From an uncultured Chryseobacterium sp. (lineage in GTDB: Bacteria; Bacteroidota; Bacteroidia; Flavobacteriales; Weeksellaceae): a stretch of DNA of 64,000 nucleotides. The stretch spans positions 1 to 64,000 of the forward strand of contig CAJYXJ010000049.1 of NCBI GenBank assembly GCA_913778085.1, written 5' to 3'. The notes beneath the pieces were generated by a model. It made no database searches and was not told the DNA's origin. It worked only from the letters and a program-made list of their open reading frames with translations. Of the stretch, positions 7,382 to 17,800 are shown in pieces (position 1 is the stretch's first letter; the number at the start of each line of letters is the position of its first letter). A program made the position numbers and the translations under genes.

Positions 7382-7951
7382 ATGAAAAAAGTATTTTTAA
7401 CCTTTATACTGGCACTGTTCAGTGTGGTAAGTTTTGCACAGACGGCATGGAAAGTCGATCCGATGCATTCATCCGTTAATTTTAACATCAAGCATATGGG
7501 AATCAGCTTTGTGCAGGGAAGGTTTGATAAATTTGACGGAAAAGTAGTGGCTGCGGCTGATAACCTGAACAATGCTGAATTTTCTTTTTTTGTTGAGGTA
7601 AGTACAATCAATACCGGTGTTGAGATGAGGGACAAGCATCTCAAAAGTGCGGATTTTTTCGACGCTGAAAAATTTCCGAGAATGACTTTTGAATCAGGCT
7701 CCATTACGAAAGATAAAAACAATACCTATCTGCTGAAAGGAAAACTGATGATTAAAGACGTAACCAAAGAGATTACCGTTCCGGTAACTTTCGGAGGGGT
7801 AACGAAAAACCAACAGGGAAAAGAAGTGATGGGATTCCAGACTACCTTCAAAGTAAATCGTCTGGATTATAATATCAAGTACGATCCTACAGGAGCCGGC
7901 GTTGCAAAAGACGTTGACGTTAATTTATATTTTGAGTTAATCAAGCAATAA
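7382..7951 (+). CDS. YceI family periplasmic protein
   Basis: A 189-residue exported protein with a signal peptide ending near residue 20 (SFAQ) and a YceI-type lipocalin-like beta barrel. Recognisable pieces are WKVDPMHSSVNFNIKHMGIS, the DKHLKSADFFDAEKFPRMTF segment and the ITVPVTFGG strand. YceI proteins bind polyisoprenoid or other amphiphilic molecules in the periplasm. Which ligand this one binds is not known. It is a single-gene unit with its own -7 element upstream and a strong terminator after it. Confidence 0.93.
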   Translation: MKKVFLTFILALFSVVSFAQTAWKVDPMHSSVNFNIKHMGISFVQGRFDKFDGKVVAAADNLNNAEFSFFVEVSTINTGVEMRDKHLKSADFFDAEKFPRMTFESGSITKDKNNTYLLKGKLMIKDVTKEITVPVTFGGVTKNQQGKEVMGFQTTFKVNRLDYNIKYDPTGAGVAKDVDVNLYFELIKQ

Positions 7952-7971
7952 TTTAAATGTAATTTTATTAG

Positions 7972-8001
7972 AAAAGGTTTTCAGCATATTGAAAACCTTT
8001 T
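7972..8001. terminator. Bidirectional terminator between yceI-like and PAP2 genes
   Basis: Perfect 12-base arms AAAAGGTTTTCA (7972-7983) and TGAAAACCTTTT (7990-8001) with a six-base loop. T-runs follow on the plus strand and, as A-runs, precede it for minus-strand transcription. It separates two convergent genes. Confidence 0.85.
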
Positions 8002-8014
8002 TGTTTTTAAAGTA

Positions 8015-8917
8015 TTATGTGGTTGACTTATGTGATCCTTTATTTTTCTGATAATGATAGCCTGTAATAAACATTACCAGTGCGGGTAAGAAAAGAAAGA
8101 ATCCCACAGTTCCTATATATTTGTTAAGCAATAGGGCAGCTAAAATGAAGACCAATCCCATCAGGAAATAATAATTGGCTAAGTGCAGGTTCCGGAATTC
8201 AGGATCGTTTCTGCGATAAGGGATGATGATAAAGCTAAGGTGTGCCAGAATAGCTCCGTTCAGGACATCAATCAAATGATGCTGATAAGTGGTAAGGGTC
8301 GAAATCCCCAGAAGAATCAGCCAGATCATTAAGAAAATCCGCCATCTTGAAAGGAGTTTAAATACCGACCAGAATATAAAAGCAAAAGCAATATGCAATG
8401 ATGGGGACTGATTGAAAGGAGAATCGAATGTTTTTAAAAATGAAAAAGGCATTTCCAGAATACTGTGGGAAATTTCAGGTTTGGCAAATGAAAACCGTAA
8501 AGGCACTGTAATGAAGAAGATGCCGGCTATAATGGTTACAAAAAGCATTCTCCACGTTAGTATTTTTAATTGATTTTTATTTTTACATAAAAAAAATACG
8601 ACACAGAAAAAAATCCCGCCGGCCATATACGGAATGATCGACAATGGCAGGAACGGAATCGATTTTTCAAAGTCAAAAGTAAATGACGGCACATTATTTA
8701 AAGAAGAAGCATACCAGGTACAAAGATTATAAATACCCATAAATACAATCGTACAAATAGTTAATGCAAATACCTGCTGCCGGATTTTCAATTGTTTTTC
8801 CGTCATTCTTTTTTTCAACATCATGATATTTAACAATGAATAGGAAATGCCTGATCCTGATTTCATCACGCGTTTTACCTTTGAAGGGAAAATGGTTGTT
8901 TTTTGTTCTTCAATCAC
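8015..8917 (-). CDS. PAP2-type phosphatase family membrane protein
   Basis: A 300-residue protein with about six membrane spans. The PAP2-like phosphatase signature appears in a diverged form: SPSLHIAFAF in place of the usual PSGH block, and TTYQHHLIDVLNGA for the SRxxxxxHxxxD block, leaving the key histidines in place. This pattern is close to the inositolphosphotransferase/Aur1-like branch of the PAP2 superfamily, so lipid phosphate or phospholipid head-group chemistry at the membrane is likely. The start at 8917 is GTG; a later ATG at residue 18 is a possible alternative, and the sequence does not decide. It converges with the yceI-like gene. Confidence 0.78.
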   Translation of the reverse strand: MIEEQKTTIFPSKVKRVMKSGSGISYSLLNIMMLKKRMTEKQLKIRQQVFALTICTIVFMGIYNLCTWYASSLNNVPSFTFDFEKSIPFLPLSIIPYMAGGIFFCVVFFLCKNKNQLKILTWRMLFVTIIAGIFFITVPLRFSFAKPEISHSILEMPFSFLKTFDSPFNQSPSLHIAFAFIFWSVFKLLSRWRIFLMIWLILLGISTLTTYQHHLIDVLNGAILAHLSFIIIPYRRNDPEFRNLHLANYYFLMGLVFILAALLLNKYIGTVGFFLFLPALVMFITGYHYQKNKGSHKSTT

Positions 8918-9238
8918 CTCGGAAATAATTTAGGTCTTTTAAAAAATGATTTTTGCTTAATAATTAAACTAAGCGATCGTATTTAGAAAAAATTCAAAAA
9001 GTTTGAGACCGAGCAGATGAAATAGGATAGACTACAGATGGATGTGCCGTAAATTTATTTTCTGTTATAAAATAATAATACAAGGCTGGGTAGCTGCTGC
9101 CGTTTTGGCTAGTGGTATCTACAGAAATCATTGTTCCTATTAGGTTTTTTGCGGTTCGGTAAGATCAAATATAAATAAAAAATTCCGTTAAATCTTTGAA
9201 AATAGTCTGCTATTTCATAAATTGATAAATCTAAAAAA
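8918..9238. other. Divergent spacer without a recognisable gene
   Basis: About 320 AT-rich bases between the PAP2 gene and the pyrG promoter. I see no ORF with coding character, no RNA gene and no strong hairpin in it. Confidence 0.6.
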
Positions 9239-9269
9239 TTGCTTTGTATCTCTTTTTCCCATAACTTTG
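9239..9269 (+). promoter_or_regulatory. pyrG promoter (Bacteroidota type)
   Basis: TTG at 9239-9241 (-33) and TAACTTTG at 9262-9269 (-7) are separated by 20 bases, which fits the Bacteroidota sigma-ABfr consensus. The ATG at 9285 is 15 bases downstream, giving a very short leader. Confidence 0.75.
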
Positions 9270-9284
9270 CACAAACCTAATCTA

Positions 9285-10892
9285 ATGAGTAAAAAGAATA
9301 CTAAGTACATCTTTGTGACAGGAGGTGTAACTTCATCTTTGGGAAAGGGAATCGTTTCTGCTTCTCTGGGCCTTCTACTAAAATCACGTGGCTTCAACGT
9401 AACCATCCAAAAGCTTGATCCTTACATCAACATCGATCCGGGAACCTTGAATCCGTATGAACATGGAGAGTGCTATGTAACCGAAGATGGTGCGGAGACG
9501 GATCTGGATTTAGGTCACTACGAGCGCTACCTGGATGCGCCGACTTCCCAAAACAACAACGTTACGACAGGGAAAATCTACCAGACGGTAATTGAAAAGG
9601 AAAGAAAAGGAGATTTCCTGGGGAAAACGGTTCAGGTAATTCCTCATATCACGAACGAAATCAAAAGAAGGATTAAAATTTTATCCAAACAGAACTACGA
9701 CATCATCATTACGGAGATCGGTGGAACGGTAGGAGATATAGAATCCCTGCCTTATATCGAGACGGTTCGCCAGCTGAAATGGGAATTGGGAGAGAAAAAT
9801 TCAATGGTGATTCACCTTACGTTATTGCCTTATCTGGCATCCAGCGGAGAATTAAAAACCAAACCTTCCCAACATTCCGTTCGTCAGCTTATGGAAAGCG
9901 GAATTATGGCCGATGTTTTGGTTTGCCGTACAGAACATAAAATTCCTAAAGATCAGCGGGCTAAGCTGGCCCAGTTCTGTAATGTCCCGTTAGATAACGT
10001 TATCGAATGTAAGGATCTGGAAACCATCTATGAAGTGCCGATGTATCTGCAGAAGCAGAACTTTGACGATGTGGTTTTAAAAGAACTGGATCTGAAAAGC
10101 GATAAAGATGCAGATCTTAAAGAATGGAAAACCTTCTTAAAGAAATTCCAGAATCCTAAAAAGTCGGTGGAAATTGCTTTGGTTGGAAAATATGTCTCCC
10201 TTCAGGATTCTTATATTTCCATTGCCGAAGCTTTCAAACATGCAGGTGCAGATCTGGAAACCGAAGTGAAAATCAGATGGGTATACAGTGGAGATCTTAC
10301 CAAAGAAAATATAAAAGAAACGTTAGCCGGAGTAAATGGTATTTTGGTGGCACCAGGATTCGGAGATAGAGGGATTGAAGGAAAAGTACTGACAGCTCAG
10401 TACGCCAGGGAAAATAAAGTTCCGATGTTGGGAATCTGTCTGGGGATGCAAATCATGACGATTGAATTTGCGAGAAATGTTCTTGGATATTCTAAAGCCA
10501 ACTCTATGGAATTCGATACTTCTACGGAGCATCCTGTAATTTCACTGATGGAAGAGCAGAAAAATGTAGTGGATAAAGGCGGAACGATGCGTTTGGGAGC
10601 ATGGAAATGTTCTTTAAAGAATGGTTCTAAATTAAATGACATCTACGGCGCTAAAAATATTACGGAAAGACACCGTCACCGATACGAGTTCAACAGCGAT
10701 TATATCGGGGAATTTGAGAAAAACGGCTTCCTGGCTACCGGAACAAACCCTGAAACGGGATTGGTAGAAGCTCTGGAGATGCCGGATCATCCATTCTACG
10801 TTGGGGTTCAGTATCATCCGGAATATAAGAGTACGGTGTATACGCCGCATCCTTTATTTATTGCTTTTGTGAAAGCATGTACCCAGAAATAA
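9285..10892 (+). CDS. pyrG: CTP synthase
   Basis: A 535-residue enzyme that converts UTP to CTP using ATP and glutamine, the last step of de novo pyrimidine nucleotide synthesis. The N-terminal synthetase domain begins with FVTGGVTSSLGKG. The C-terminal class I glutaminase has the nucleophile C385 in GICLGMQ and the His-Glu pair in YHPEYKS. The start is the ATG at 9285, giving MSKKNTKYIF; the upstream in-frame TTG at 9222 lies before the promoter and is rejected. In Flavobacteriia pyrG is commonly followed directly by yidC. Here an oppositely oriented hydrolase gene lies between them. A perfect-stem terminator follows. Confidence 0.98.
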   Translation: MSKKNTKYIFVTGGVTSSLGKGIVSASLGLLLKSRGFNVTIQKLDPYINIDPGTLNPYEHGECYVTEDGAETDLDLGHYERYLDAPTSQNNNVTTGKIYQTVIEKERKGDFLGKTVQVIPHITNEIKRRIKILSKQNYDIIITEIGGTVGDIESLPYIETVRQLKWELGEKNSMVIHLTLLPYLASSGELKTKPSQHSVRQLMESGIMADVLVCRTEHKIPKDQRAKLAQFCNVPLDNVIECKDLETIYEVPMYLQKQNFDDVVLKELDLKSDKDADLKEWKTFLKKFQNPKKSVEIALVGKYVSLQDSYISIAEAFKHAGADLETEVKIRWVYSGDLTKENIKETLAGVNGILVAPGFGDRGIEGKVLTAQYARENKVPMLGICLGMQIMTIEFARNVLGYSKANSMEFDTSTEHPVISLMEEQKNVVDKGGTMRLGAWKCSLKNGSKLNDIYGAKNITERHRHRYEFNSDYIGEFEKNGFLATGTNPETGLVEALEMPDHPFYVGVQYHPEYKSTVYTPHPLFIAFVKACTQK

Positions 10893-10920
10893 AGTAAACA
10901 AAAAGTAAAGACGTCATATA

Positions 10921-10952
10921 AAACTCAGGCTGAGAATAATCAGCCTGAGTTT
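10921..10952. terminator. Bidirectional terminator after pyrG
   Basis: Perfect 13-base arms AAACTCAGGCTGA (10921-10933) and TCAGCCTGAGTTT (10940-10952) with a six-base loop, followed by a T-rich run. The right arm overlaps the stop codon of the convergent hydrolase gene. Confidence 0.9.
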
Positions 10953-11955
10953 ATTTTTTAAGCCATGCAATAGTTTCTTCAAATACCTGTTGCCAATGGT
11001 TTGCTTTTTCATTATTTGCAGTACTGGGTTTTTCAAAATTGTGACTTAGGAGAGGGTAAACTTTAAAGTTGATATTTTTTTTGTCAGTTAATCTTAATCT
11101 GATCATGTCATTACTGAAAGCAACACCGATATCATTGCTGCCATAGGCTATCAGAACCGGTATTTTTATCTTTTCCAACTCAGCAAAACTTCCGGGAATT
11201 GTAAAGGTTTTATAAGATCTTAAAGACAGATCATCCAACGTATCACTAAATCGGGTTCGGCGTACAAGCTTATTGTACGAGATATACTCCTGTTCTATTT
11301 TCTTTTGTACAGTACTGTCTTGCCGGGAAATTTCTTCATACCGCATTCTATTTATACTTTCCTCGTACCGGCCAAAGAGATTGACTGATAAAACAGCAAT
11401 TTTCCTGATCTTTTTATGATGGATATGCAATACCACACGTCCTCCCTGCGAATGGCCGATCACATAAATATTTCTGATTCTTTTGTCTTTTGCATAAATT
11501 TTTGTTAGCAGATTTACTTCATCGGATAAATATTGCAGCGTATTATACTTAAAATACGACATTAAAATTTTCTGGTCATCAATTTTAAAATGATCGTCTA
11601 AATCTTTAAAATGTTGATAGACGGGAATTTTCGGTTTTGAAATAACAATAAAAATATTGTCACGGGATAATTCTTTAATATCGAATGGTAATAAAAGGAA
11701 CTTACCGTTATCATCTTCTGAAATTAACGGGGATGGATCAGAACCCTGCAAAAAGAAGATCAAATCTTTTTTTCTTCTGGATTCAGGATCTTTCGTTATT
11801 TCCAAATAGTTAAAAGAATCATTTTTGACCGGGATCCTTTTATGAAAGAGGGTTAAAGAATCGATGGCATATTTTTCAACCAGCTGTTGCGCATGGATTT
11901 TGACAGCAGATAAAATACATGAAAAAATAAAAAATTTACAAATGTCCGCTTTCAT
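10951..11955 (-). CDS. Exported alpha/beta hydrolase
   Basis: A 334-residue protein with an N-terminal signal peptide (about residues 1-22, ending near IHAQQ) and an alpha/beta-hydrolase fold. The nucleophile elbow is GHSQGG, the late acidic residue lies in LIAYGSNDIGV, and the catalytic histidine in LLSHNFEK. The charge-rich insertion between the elbow and the acid (about residues 180-250) would form the cap. The overall look is that of a dienelactone-hydrolase or prolyl-oligopeptidase-like esterase. The substrate is not evident. The gene lies between pyrG and yidC on the opposite strand, interrupting a pair that is often adjacent, so it may be a later insertion. Confidence 0.82.
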   Translation of the reverse strand: MKADICKFFIFSCILSAVKIHAQQLVEKYAIDSLTLFHKRIPVKNDSFNYLEITKDPESRRKKDLIFFLQGSDPSPLISEDDNGKFLLLPFDIKELSRDNIFIVISKPKIPVYQHFKDLDDHFKIDDQKILMSYFKYNTLQYLSDEVNLLTKIYAKDKRIRNIYVIGHSQGGRVVLHIHHKKIRKIAVLSVNLFGRYEESINRMRYEEISRQDSTVQKKIEQEYISYNKLVRRTRFSDTLDDLSLRSYKTFTIPGSFAELEKIKIPVLIAYGSNDIGVAFSNDMIRLRLTDKKNINFKVYPLLSHNFEKPSTANNEKANHWQQVFEETIAWLKK

Positions 11956-12168
11956 GGTATTTCCATATTTATCTTTGAGTGAGCTATATTGATTCTGCTA
12001 AATTAAATCTTTTTAAATAAAAGTCTACGGACTCTTATATTCACAGGAATCGCTGTAGAAAGTAAATTTAAATTTCGCACGTCTCATCATATATCTCTAC
12101 TGATTATTCTCACCCTGAGTTTATTATATTGTAATAGAGTAGAGTATAGAGTTTTGATAAAAAAACAG

Positions 12169-12208
12169 TATTTTTGTCGACTTAAATCAGGTACATGAAA
12201 TGATGTAC
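12169..12208 (+). promoter_or_regulatory. Candidate yidC promoter and downstream palindrome
   Basis: TATTTTTG at 12169-12176 fits TAnnTTTG. Fifteen bases further lies the short palindrome GTACAT-N6-ATGTAC (12191-12208), which would fall in the leader. No -33 TTG at the right spacing was found. The 213 bases before 12169 hold nothing I can name. Confidence 0.4.
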
Positions 12209-12238
12209 AGAAAAAGATAAAATTTAATTAAAGATAAA

Positions 12239-14062
12239 ATGCAACAGAACAACGGACTCGATAAAAGTCAGATTATCAGTTTTGCGGTTTTATGTGTGGT
12301 TCTTTTCGGATTCATGTTTTATTTCCAGAACAAGCAGTCGAAAGAGGATCAGATGAAAGCTGAGCAACAGAAAACCGAGCAGGTGAAAAATGCCGTAAAA
12401 CCCACTCAGGCAAACAATATCAATCCTAATGTAACTCCAAATGCTATTCAGACTGCCACTTTGGCGAACAACGCACTGAAACTTGAGTTCAATAGCTTGG
12501 GAGGGCAGGTTTCTAAAGTGGAGCTGGTAAAATACAAAGCTTACGATCATAAAACGGACCAGGCAGACCTTCCGCTGTATCTGATCACGAAAAACAATTC
12601 AAATTACGGATTTCAGTTTAAAGATAAGACCGGAAAAACCATCAATACGAAAGATTTGGTTTTTGCTCCGGCGGTCAGCGGAAATGTTGCTACTTTGACA
12701 GCTAACTACAATGGGGCAACGATTCAGTTTGTATATACCTTAAATAATAATCCGAAAGCAGAACTGAAAGACCAGTATGCTGTGGATTTTAAAGTAAGAA
12801 CCCAAGGACTTTCAAAAGTTACTGCCGATAATAAAGCGGATTTTATCTGGGATTACAGTGTCAGAAATCTTGAAAAAGGGAGAGCTCAGGAACAATCCCA
12901 TTCAGAATTTTCATACGCATTCAATAACTATAAAGATTATGAATACGACGGAAGAACAACGATGGATGAAGAAAAAGAGACCCTTAACTGGATTGGGGTT
13001 AAACAGCAGTTTTTTGCTTCCGTCATCGAATCAAAAACGGGATTCACCCAAAGTAAAGGAAACCAGGAAGCTGTAGAAGAAGGGGAGTATCTGAAAAAAT
13101 TAAACTATGAAGGTTTCGTTCAGATGACCGGCAGCGAACTGAATCAGGATTTTACCTGGTACTTTATGCCGTTGGATTTACCTTTATTAAAATCCTATGA
13201 TAAAAACTTCGATGAGATCCTTCCTTTAGGCTGGGCATTTATCGGATGGATGAACAGAGGATTCTTTATTCCTATTTACAATTTCATCGCATCATGGGGA
13301 TTAACTGCAGGATGGGCCATCTTCTTATTGACGATTCTGGTTAAACTGATCCTTTCGCCGATCATGTATAAGCAACATAAATTAAGTGCCATGATGAGGG
13401 TGATCCGTCCGGAAATTGATGAGGTGAATGCCAAATTCAAGGATGCCGATCCGATGAAAAAGCAGCAGGCTACCATGGAGGTATACCGGAAAGCCGGGGT
13501 TAATCAGATGGCGGGATGTCTTCCGGCATTGGTCCAGATTCCGATCTTTTATGCCTTGTTCCGTTTCTTCCCGAATTTTATTGATTTAAGGGGAAAGGGC
13601 TTTTGGTTTGCAAAAGATTTAACGGCTTATGATGATCTGATTAAATTACCTTTCAAAGTTCCTTTCCTGGGTGACCATTTAAGTGTCTTTGCTTTGGCTT
13701 GTACGGTCGTGATCTTAATTTATACAATTATGACCTCCGGAAATATGCAACAGCCACAACAGGAGGGGATGCCGAATATGAAAGTATTGATGTACATTTT
13801 CCCGGTAACCTTTTTATTCTTCCTGAACACTTCAGCATCCGGTCTTTCTTGGTACTATTTTGTATCGAATGCGATTAACATTCTTATTATTCTTGTCATT
13901 AAATATGTAATTCTTGACGAGAAGAAAATCCATGCACAGATTCAGGCTAATAAGGAAAAGCCGAAAACTGAAGGTAAGTTCCAGAAAAGGATGCGGGAAA
14001 TGATGGAAAAAGCTCAACAGCAGCAGGCCTACCAAGAGCAACAGAAAAATAAAAAGAAATAA
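12239..14062 (+). CDS. yidC: Membrane protein insertase YidC
   Basis: A 607-residue inner-membrane insertase that helps proteins enter and fold in the membrane, alone or with SecYEG. Layout: one N-terminal membrane segment (about residues 11-28), a glutamine- and lysine-rich linker, a large periplasmic beta-sandwich domain (about 75-330), then the conserved five-span core with the cytoplasmic coiled-coil loop containing MYKQHKLSAMM. The C-terminal tail is very basic and glutamine-rich (MEKAQQQQAYQEQQKNKKK), consistent with ribosome contact. It starts with ATG at 12239 after an A-rich leader. Length and organisation match Gram-negative YidC. A terminator follows, shared with the convergent rnhB. 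Confidence 0.97.
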   Translation: MQQNNGLDKSQIISFAVLCVVLFGFMFYFQNKQSKEDQMKAEQQKTEQVKNAVKPTQANNINPNVTPNAIQTATLANNALKLEFNSLGGQVSKVELVKYKAYDHKTDQADLPLYLITKNNSNYGFQFKDKTGKTINTKDLVFAPAVSGNVATLTANYNGATIQFVYTLNNNPKAELKDQYAVDFKVRTQGLSKVTADNKADFIWDYSVRNLEKGRAQEQSHSEFSYAFNNYKDYEYDGRTTMDEEKETLNWIGVKQQFFASVIESKTGFTQSKGNQEAVEEGEYLKKLNYEGFVQMTGSELNQDFTWYFMPLDLPLLKSYDKNFDEILPLGWAFIGWMNRGFFIPIYNFIASWGLTAGWAIFLLTILVKLILSPIMYKQHKLSAMMRVIRPEIDEVNAKFKDADPMKKQQATMEVYRKAGVNQMAGCLPALVQIPIFYALFRFFPNFIDLRGKGFWFAKDLTAYDDLIKLPFKVPFLGDHLSVFALACTVVILIYTIMTSGNMQQPQQEGMPNMKVLMYIFPVTFLFFLNTSASGLSWYYFVSNAINILIILVIKYVILDEKKIHAQIQANKEKPKTEGKFQKRMREMMEKAQQQQAYQEQQKNKKK

Positions 14063-14082
14063 TTTATTTTTTCATTAATAAC

Positions 14083-14118
14083 AAAAAATCCGTCTCACAA
14101 ATTGAGGCGGAATTTTTT
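14083..14118. terminator. Bidirectional terminator between yidC and rnhB
   Basis: Arms 14083-14097 and 14103-14118 pair (CCGTCTCA / TGAGGCGG, with one G-T wobble) around CAAAT, flanked by A6 and T6. The stem sequence is closely similar to the terminator at 88-120. Confidence 0.85.
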
Positions 14119-14153
14119 ATATATGTAATAAGGTATATAAAATCTATACCGAC

Positions 14154-14738
14154 TTAATCATACTTCAGCCTGAATGACTGTCTATGGTATTTCGTGGGAC
14201 CAAATTTAATTAATGCTTCCTGATGTTTTTTGGTTGCATAGCCGAAATTGGTATTCCATCCATACTCAGGATGTTCTTCATGAAGTTGAATCATCAGTTT
14301 GTCCCTGTAATTTTTTGCCAGAATAGAAGCCGCAGCAATAGACAATACTTTTGAATCACCTTTAATAATGCATTCATGAGGGATAAAATTATACGGATGA
14401 AACCGGTTTCCGTCGACCAGAATCAATTCCGGCCTCGTCATCAGTTGGTCGAGTGCGCGGTGCATTGCATGAATACTGGCATTCAGGATATTATGTTCAT
14501 CAATGAAAGCCGGAGGAAGTTCGGCGATCGCATATTCTTTAACATGCTCTTTGATATAGCCATCAAGATCCATCCTTGTCTTAAAATTAAGTTTTTTTGA
14601 ATCATTAACTACATTTTGGTTAAAATTTTCATCCAAAATAACCGCTGCGGCTACTACAGGGCCACACAAACAGCCCCTACCTACCTCATCACATCCTGCT
14701 TCAACATAAAAAACAGACCATTTTTTTATTAAATCCAT
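14154..14738 (-). CDS. rnhB: Ribonuclease HII
   Basis: A 194-residue enzyme that cuts the RNA strand of RNA-DNA hybrids and removes single ribonucleotides from DNA. The family signature DEVGRG is at residues 17-22, giving the catalytic Asp17 and Glu18. LILVDGNRF supplies another metal-binding aspartate, and SILAKNYRDKLM is the conserved late helix. Length is typical for the small bacterial form. The gene is convergent with yidC and divergent from the SusC gene, with 118 bases between the two starts that contain the SusC promoter. Confidence 0.97.
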   Translation of the reverse strand: MDLIKKWSVFYVEAGCDEVGRGCLCGPVVAAAVILDENFNQNVVNDSKKLNFKTRMDLDGYIKEHVKEYAIAELPPAFIDEHNILNASIHAMHRALDQLMTRPELILVDGNRFHPYNFIPHECIIKGDSKVLSIAAASILAKNYRDKLMIQLHEEHPEYGWNTNFGYATKKHQEALIKFGPTKYHRQSFRLKYD

Positions 14739-14796
14739 AATTATTATAAAATATGAAACATTTAACTATGCAATATTAAATATTTTTAACAAAATA

Positions 14797-14828
14797 TTTG
14801 GTTACTTTAAGAAAGTTTTACATATTTG
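14797..14828 (+). promoter_or_regulatory. Promoter of the SusC/SusD operon
   Basis: TTTG at 14797-14800 and CATATTTG at 14821-14828 are spaced by 20 bases. The -7 box departs from TAnnTTTG only at its first base. The ATG at 14857 follows an AT-rich leader of about 20 bases with no Shine-Dalgarno sequence. Confidence 0.6.
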
Positions 14829-14856
14829 CAAATAATAAAAAATAATCAATTTAAAT

Positions 14857-17800
14857 ATGAAGAAATTAACAGCAAGTGTTCTTTTAGTGGTTGTATCTTC
14901 TTCCTTTGCATTAGTAAATGCTCAGAATAGAAAAAATGATACAATAATTAGAGAGCAAAGTATTGGAGAAGTAGTCATAACTGGTGCACTTGGTATTAAG
15001 AAAAAGCAAGATGCGGTAACTTCAAGTAATCAACTTGTAAGTAATAAAGATATTAATCAAGCTTCAAGTCCAAACTTGGCTGATGCATTGACGAGTAAAG
15101 TTGCTGGACTTCAAATTAACAATACAAGTAATAGCGTAAAACCTTCTTATAGTGTTGTTCTTAGAGGTAATAGATCATTATATGCTGATAATACTGCTTT
15201 AGTTGTTATTGATGGTGCAATTTCTACCATGAATATTTATCAGCAGCTTCCTCCAGATGCAATTGAAAGTATAAATGTTATTAAGGGACCTGCTGGTGCT
15301 GCATTATACGGTTCTAAAGGTTCAAATGGAGTTTTGATTGTTACAACAAAAAGGGGGACTAAGTCTAATCGAATCAGTTTTACGTTAACTTCATCTCTTG
15401 AAATCAGTTCGGTATATAAATTGCCTAAAATTCAATCAAAATACGGCCAAGGTATTCAAGATACAAGTTATGATCCTACTGACTATAGCGGAACAAACTG
15501 GGTGCCTTATGAAAACACTTCTTGGGGACCTTCGTATACTTCATCTTTAGGAGGACAGATGTTACAAGAAGGTTTACCACAAGCTGATGGATCTTTTATT
15601 ATGAGCCCATATACCTATAAAAAAGATAATATTAAAAGCTTTTTTAATAATGGTTTAGCTTTGCAGAATGGAGTAACAATGAATGTTGGAGGTTCTGATT
15701 CTTACGCAAATCTATCTATCAATAGGTTAGAAAATGATTTTATGATTGCTGGCGATAATCTGAAAAGAAATTCATTTGTATTCAAAGCAGGTAAGAAAAT
15801 AGATAAATTTAGAATTGATGGATCTTTTACTTTTATTGATGAAAATATAAAGCAAACCGGAGCAAATTTGTATGGAATGTTATTACAGACACCATCAAAT
15901 ATAGAAGTCTCTAGATACCGAAATTCTGGTTTTTCTGGACACTGGACCGCTTACGCTTGGAATCCATTTGCTTTAAGAGATGCATTGAGAAATAGCAGTA
16001 ATACTACTACTCTCACAGGTAACCTTTCAATGGGATATGAATTTAGTAAAAATATAAGCTTAACGTATACAGGGAATATTATTACACAATCTCAAGTTAC
16101 AGAGAATCACACAGATGCATTTACTAGAGCTGATGCTGTTGTATGGAATACTCCTAATGATCCATATTATGATCAGGCTACGATTTTTGATCTTGGAGGA
16201 ACATCATTAAATATTACTTCTAGTTATGGAAAATCTATGACAAAATCATGGAGTTATTATGGCGATTTAATGTTAAATTTTAATTATGAATTGACGGATA
16301 ACATAGGATTAAAATTTAATATAGGAAATAATATTCAAGATAGAAAAGCAGATTTCACTCAGATTGGAGGAACTAACTTAAGAATACCAAGATGGTATAA
16401 TATACTTAATGTTCAAAATAGTACTCCTTGGTACAATCTCAACAATGGTTCAGAAAGAGAACGTGTGGTTGCTGGTTTTGCGAATGCGGATTTATCTTAT
16501 AAGGACTATTTATTTTTAAATGCAACTTATAGAATTGAGCAATCTTCTAGATTAAGTTTAAGACCATCCTATACTACTGGAGTTCGTCAGAATCCATTGT
16601 ATCAGTACTTTTCTACTGGACTTTCATTTGTAGGTACTAAAGCAATTGAAAGTCTGAGAAATAATGATATTCTTAGTTATCTAAAGATTTCTGCAGCATT
16701 TACAAGAACCGGTAGTGCCGCAAATGCGATTTATTCTATTGATGAAGTGGGAGTATTTCCTACTGGATACCCTTTTACAGCAGGTACTTCAACACTTAAT
16801 TCTTATCTCTATAATTCTAATGGAGTAAATCAGTATATTAAGCCTGAATTCAATAATACATTAGAAGCTAATATCAGTTTAGGATTCTTAAAAGATAGAA
16901 TTACTTTAGACGGATCTGTTTATCAGGTTAAAACTAAGGACATGGTAACGAGAGTAACTTATCCTACATCTTCCGGGTTAGGCAGTATGCTTGATAATTT
17001 TGGTAATCTAAAAAATACGGGATTTGAAGTTACTTTAGGATTAACTCCTTTTAAATCGACAGATTTCGAATGGAATCTGAGAGGGTCTTATTCTAAATAT
17101 CGTTCTAAAGTTGAAAGTCTGGCTAACGGCCAAGAACAATTAATATTAGCAAATACCGGAACCCAGATACCTGGTAATATCGCTGCTGTTGTTGGTTATG
17201 ATGCTCCTATGATTATAGGGTCTGCTTACCAAAGAGATCCTGAAGGACATATTATTGTAGATGCTAATGGCCTTCCTGTAGTAAATGCTAAACCAGAAAT
17301 TTTAGGTAAAGTAAATCCTGATTATACAATATCATTCAGTACCAATATTAGATTTAAGCAATTCACTTTAGCTGCGACAGGAGATTATAGAACGGGTAAT
17401 AAGTTTGTTTCTGAAACAAAAAACATGTTAGGATTTACCGGTGGATCAGAGAAAACAGCTGAATTTGACAGATCTCAGGGTTACGTAATTCCTAATTCTG
17501 TACAATTGGTTAACGGTCAATATGTTACTAATACAACGACAGTAATGAATGATCCTACGTATCACGGCGTTACTCAATATTTTACGAGTAATTATCAAAC
17601 AGATATTGCTGAAGAATTCGTAGTAGATGGAACTGCTTTGAAAATAAGACAAATTGCTTTGTCTTATTCAGTACCTAAATCATTATTACAGAATACATTT
17701 ATTAATACATTATCTGTAGGCGTTTTTGCAAGAAATCCATTTGTATGGTACGCAAAATCTAATAGAAATTTTGCTGATCCAGAAACAGCAAATACAACGG

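Noticed and set aside
12191-12208. GTACAT-N6-ATGTAC as an operator controlling yidC
   Set aside because: A six-base-arm palindrome in AT-rich sequence is easily due to chance, and no regulator is linked; it is kept only as a note with the promoter.
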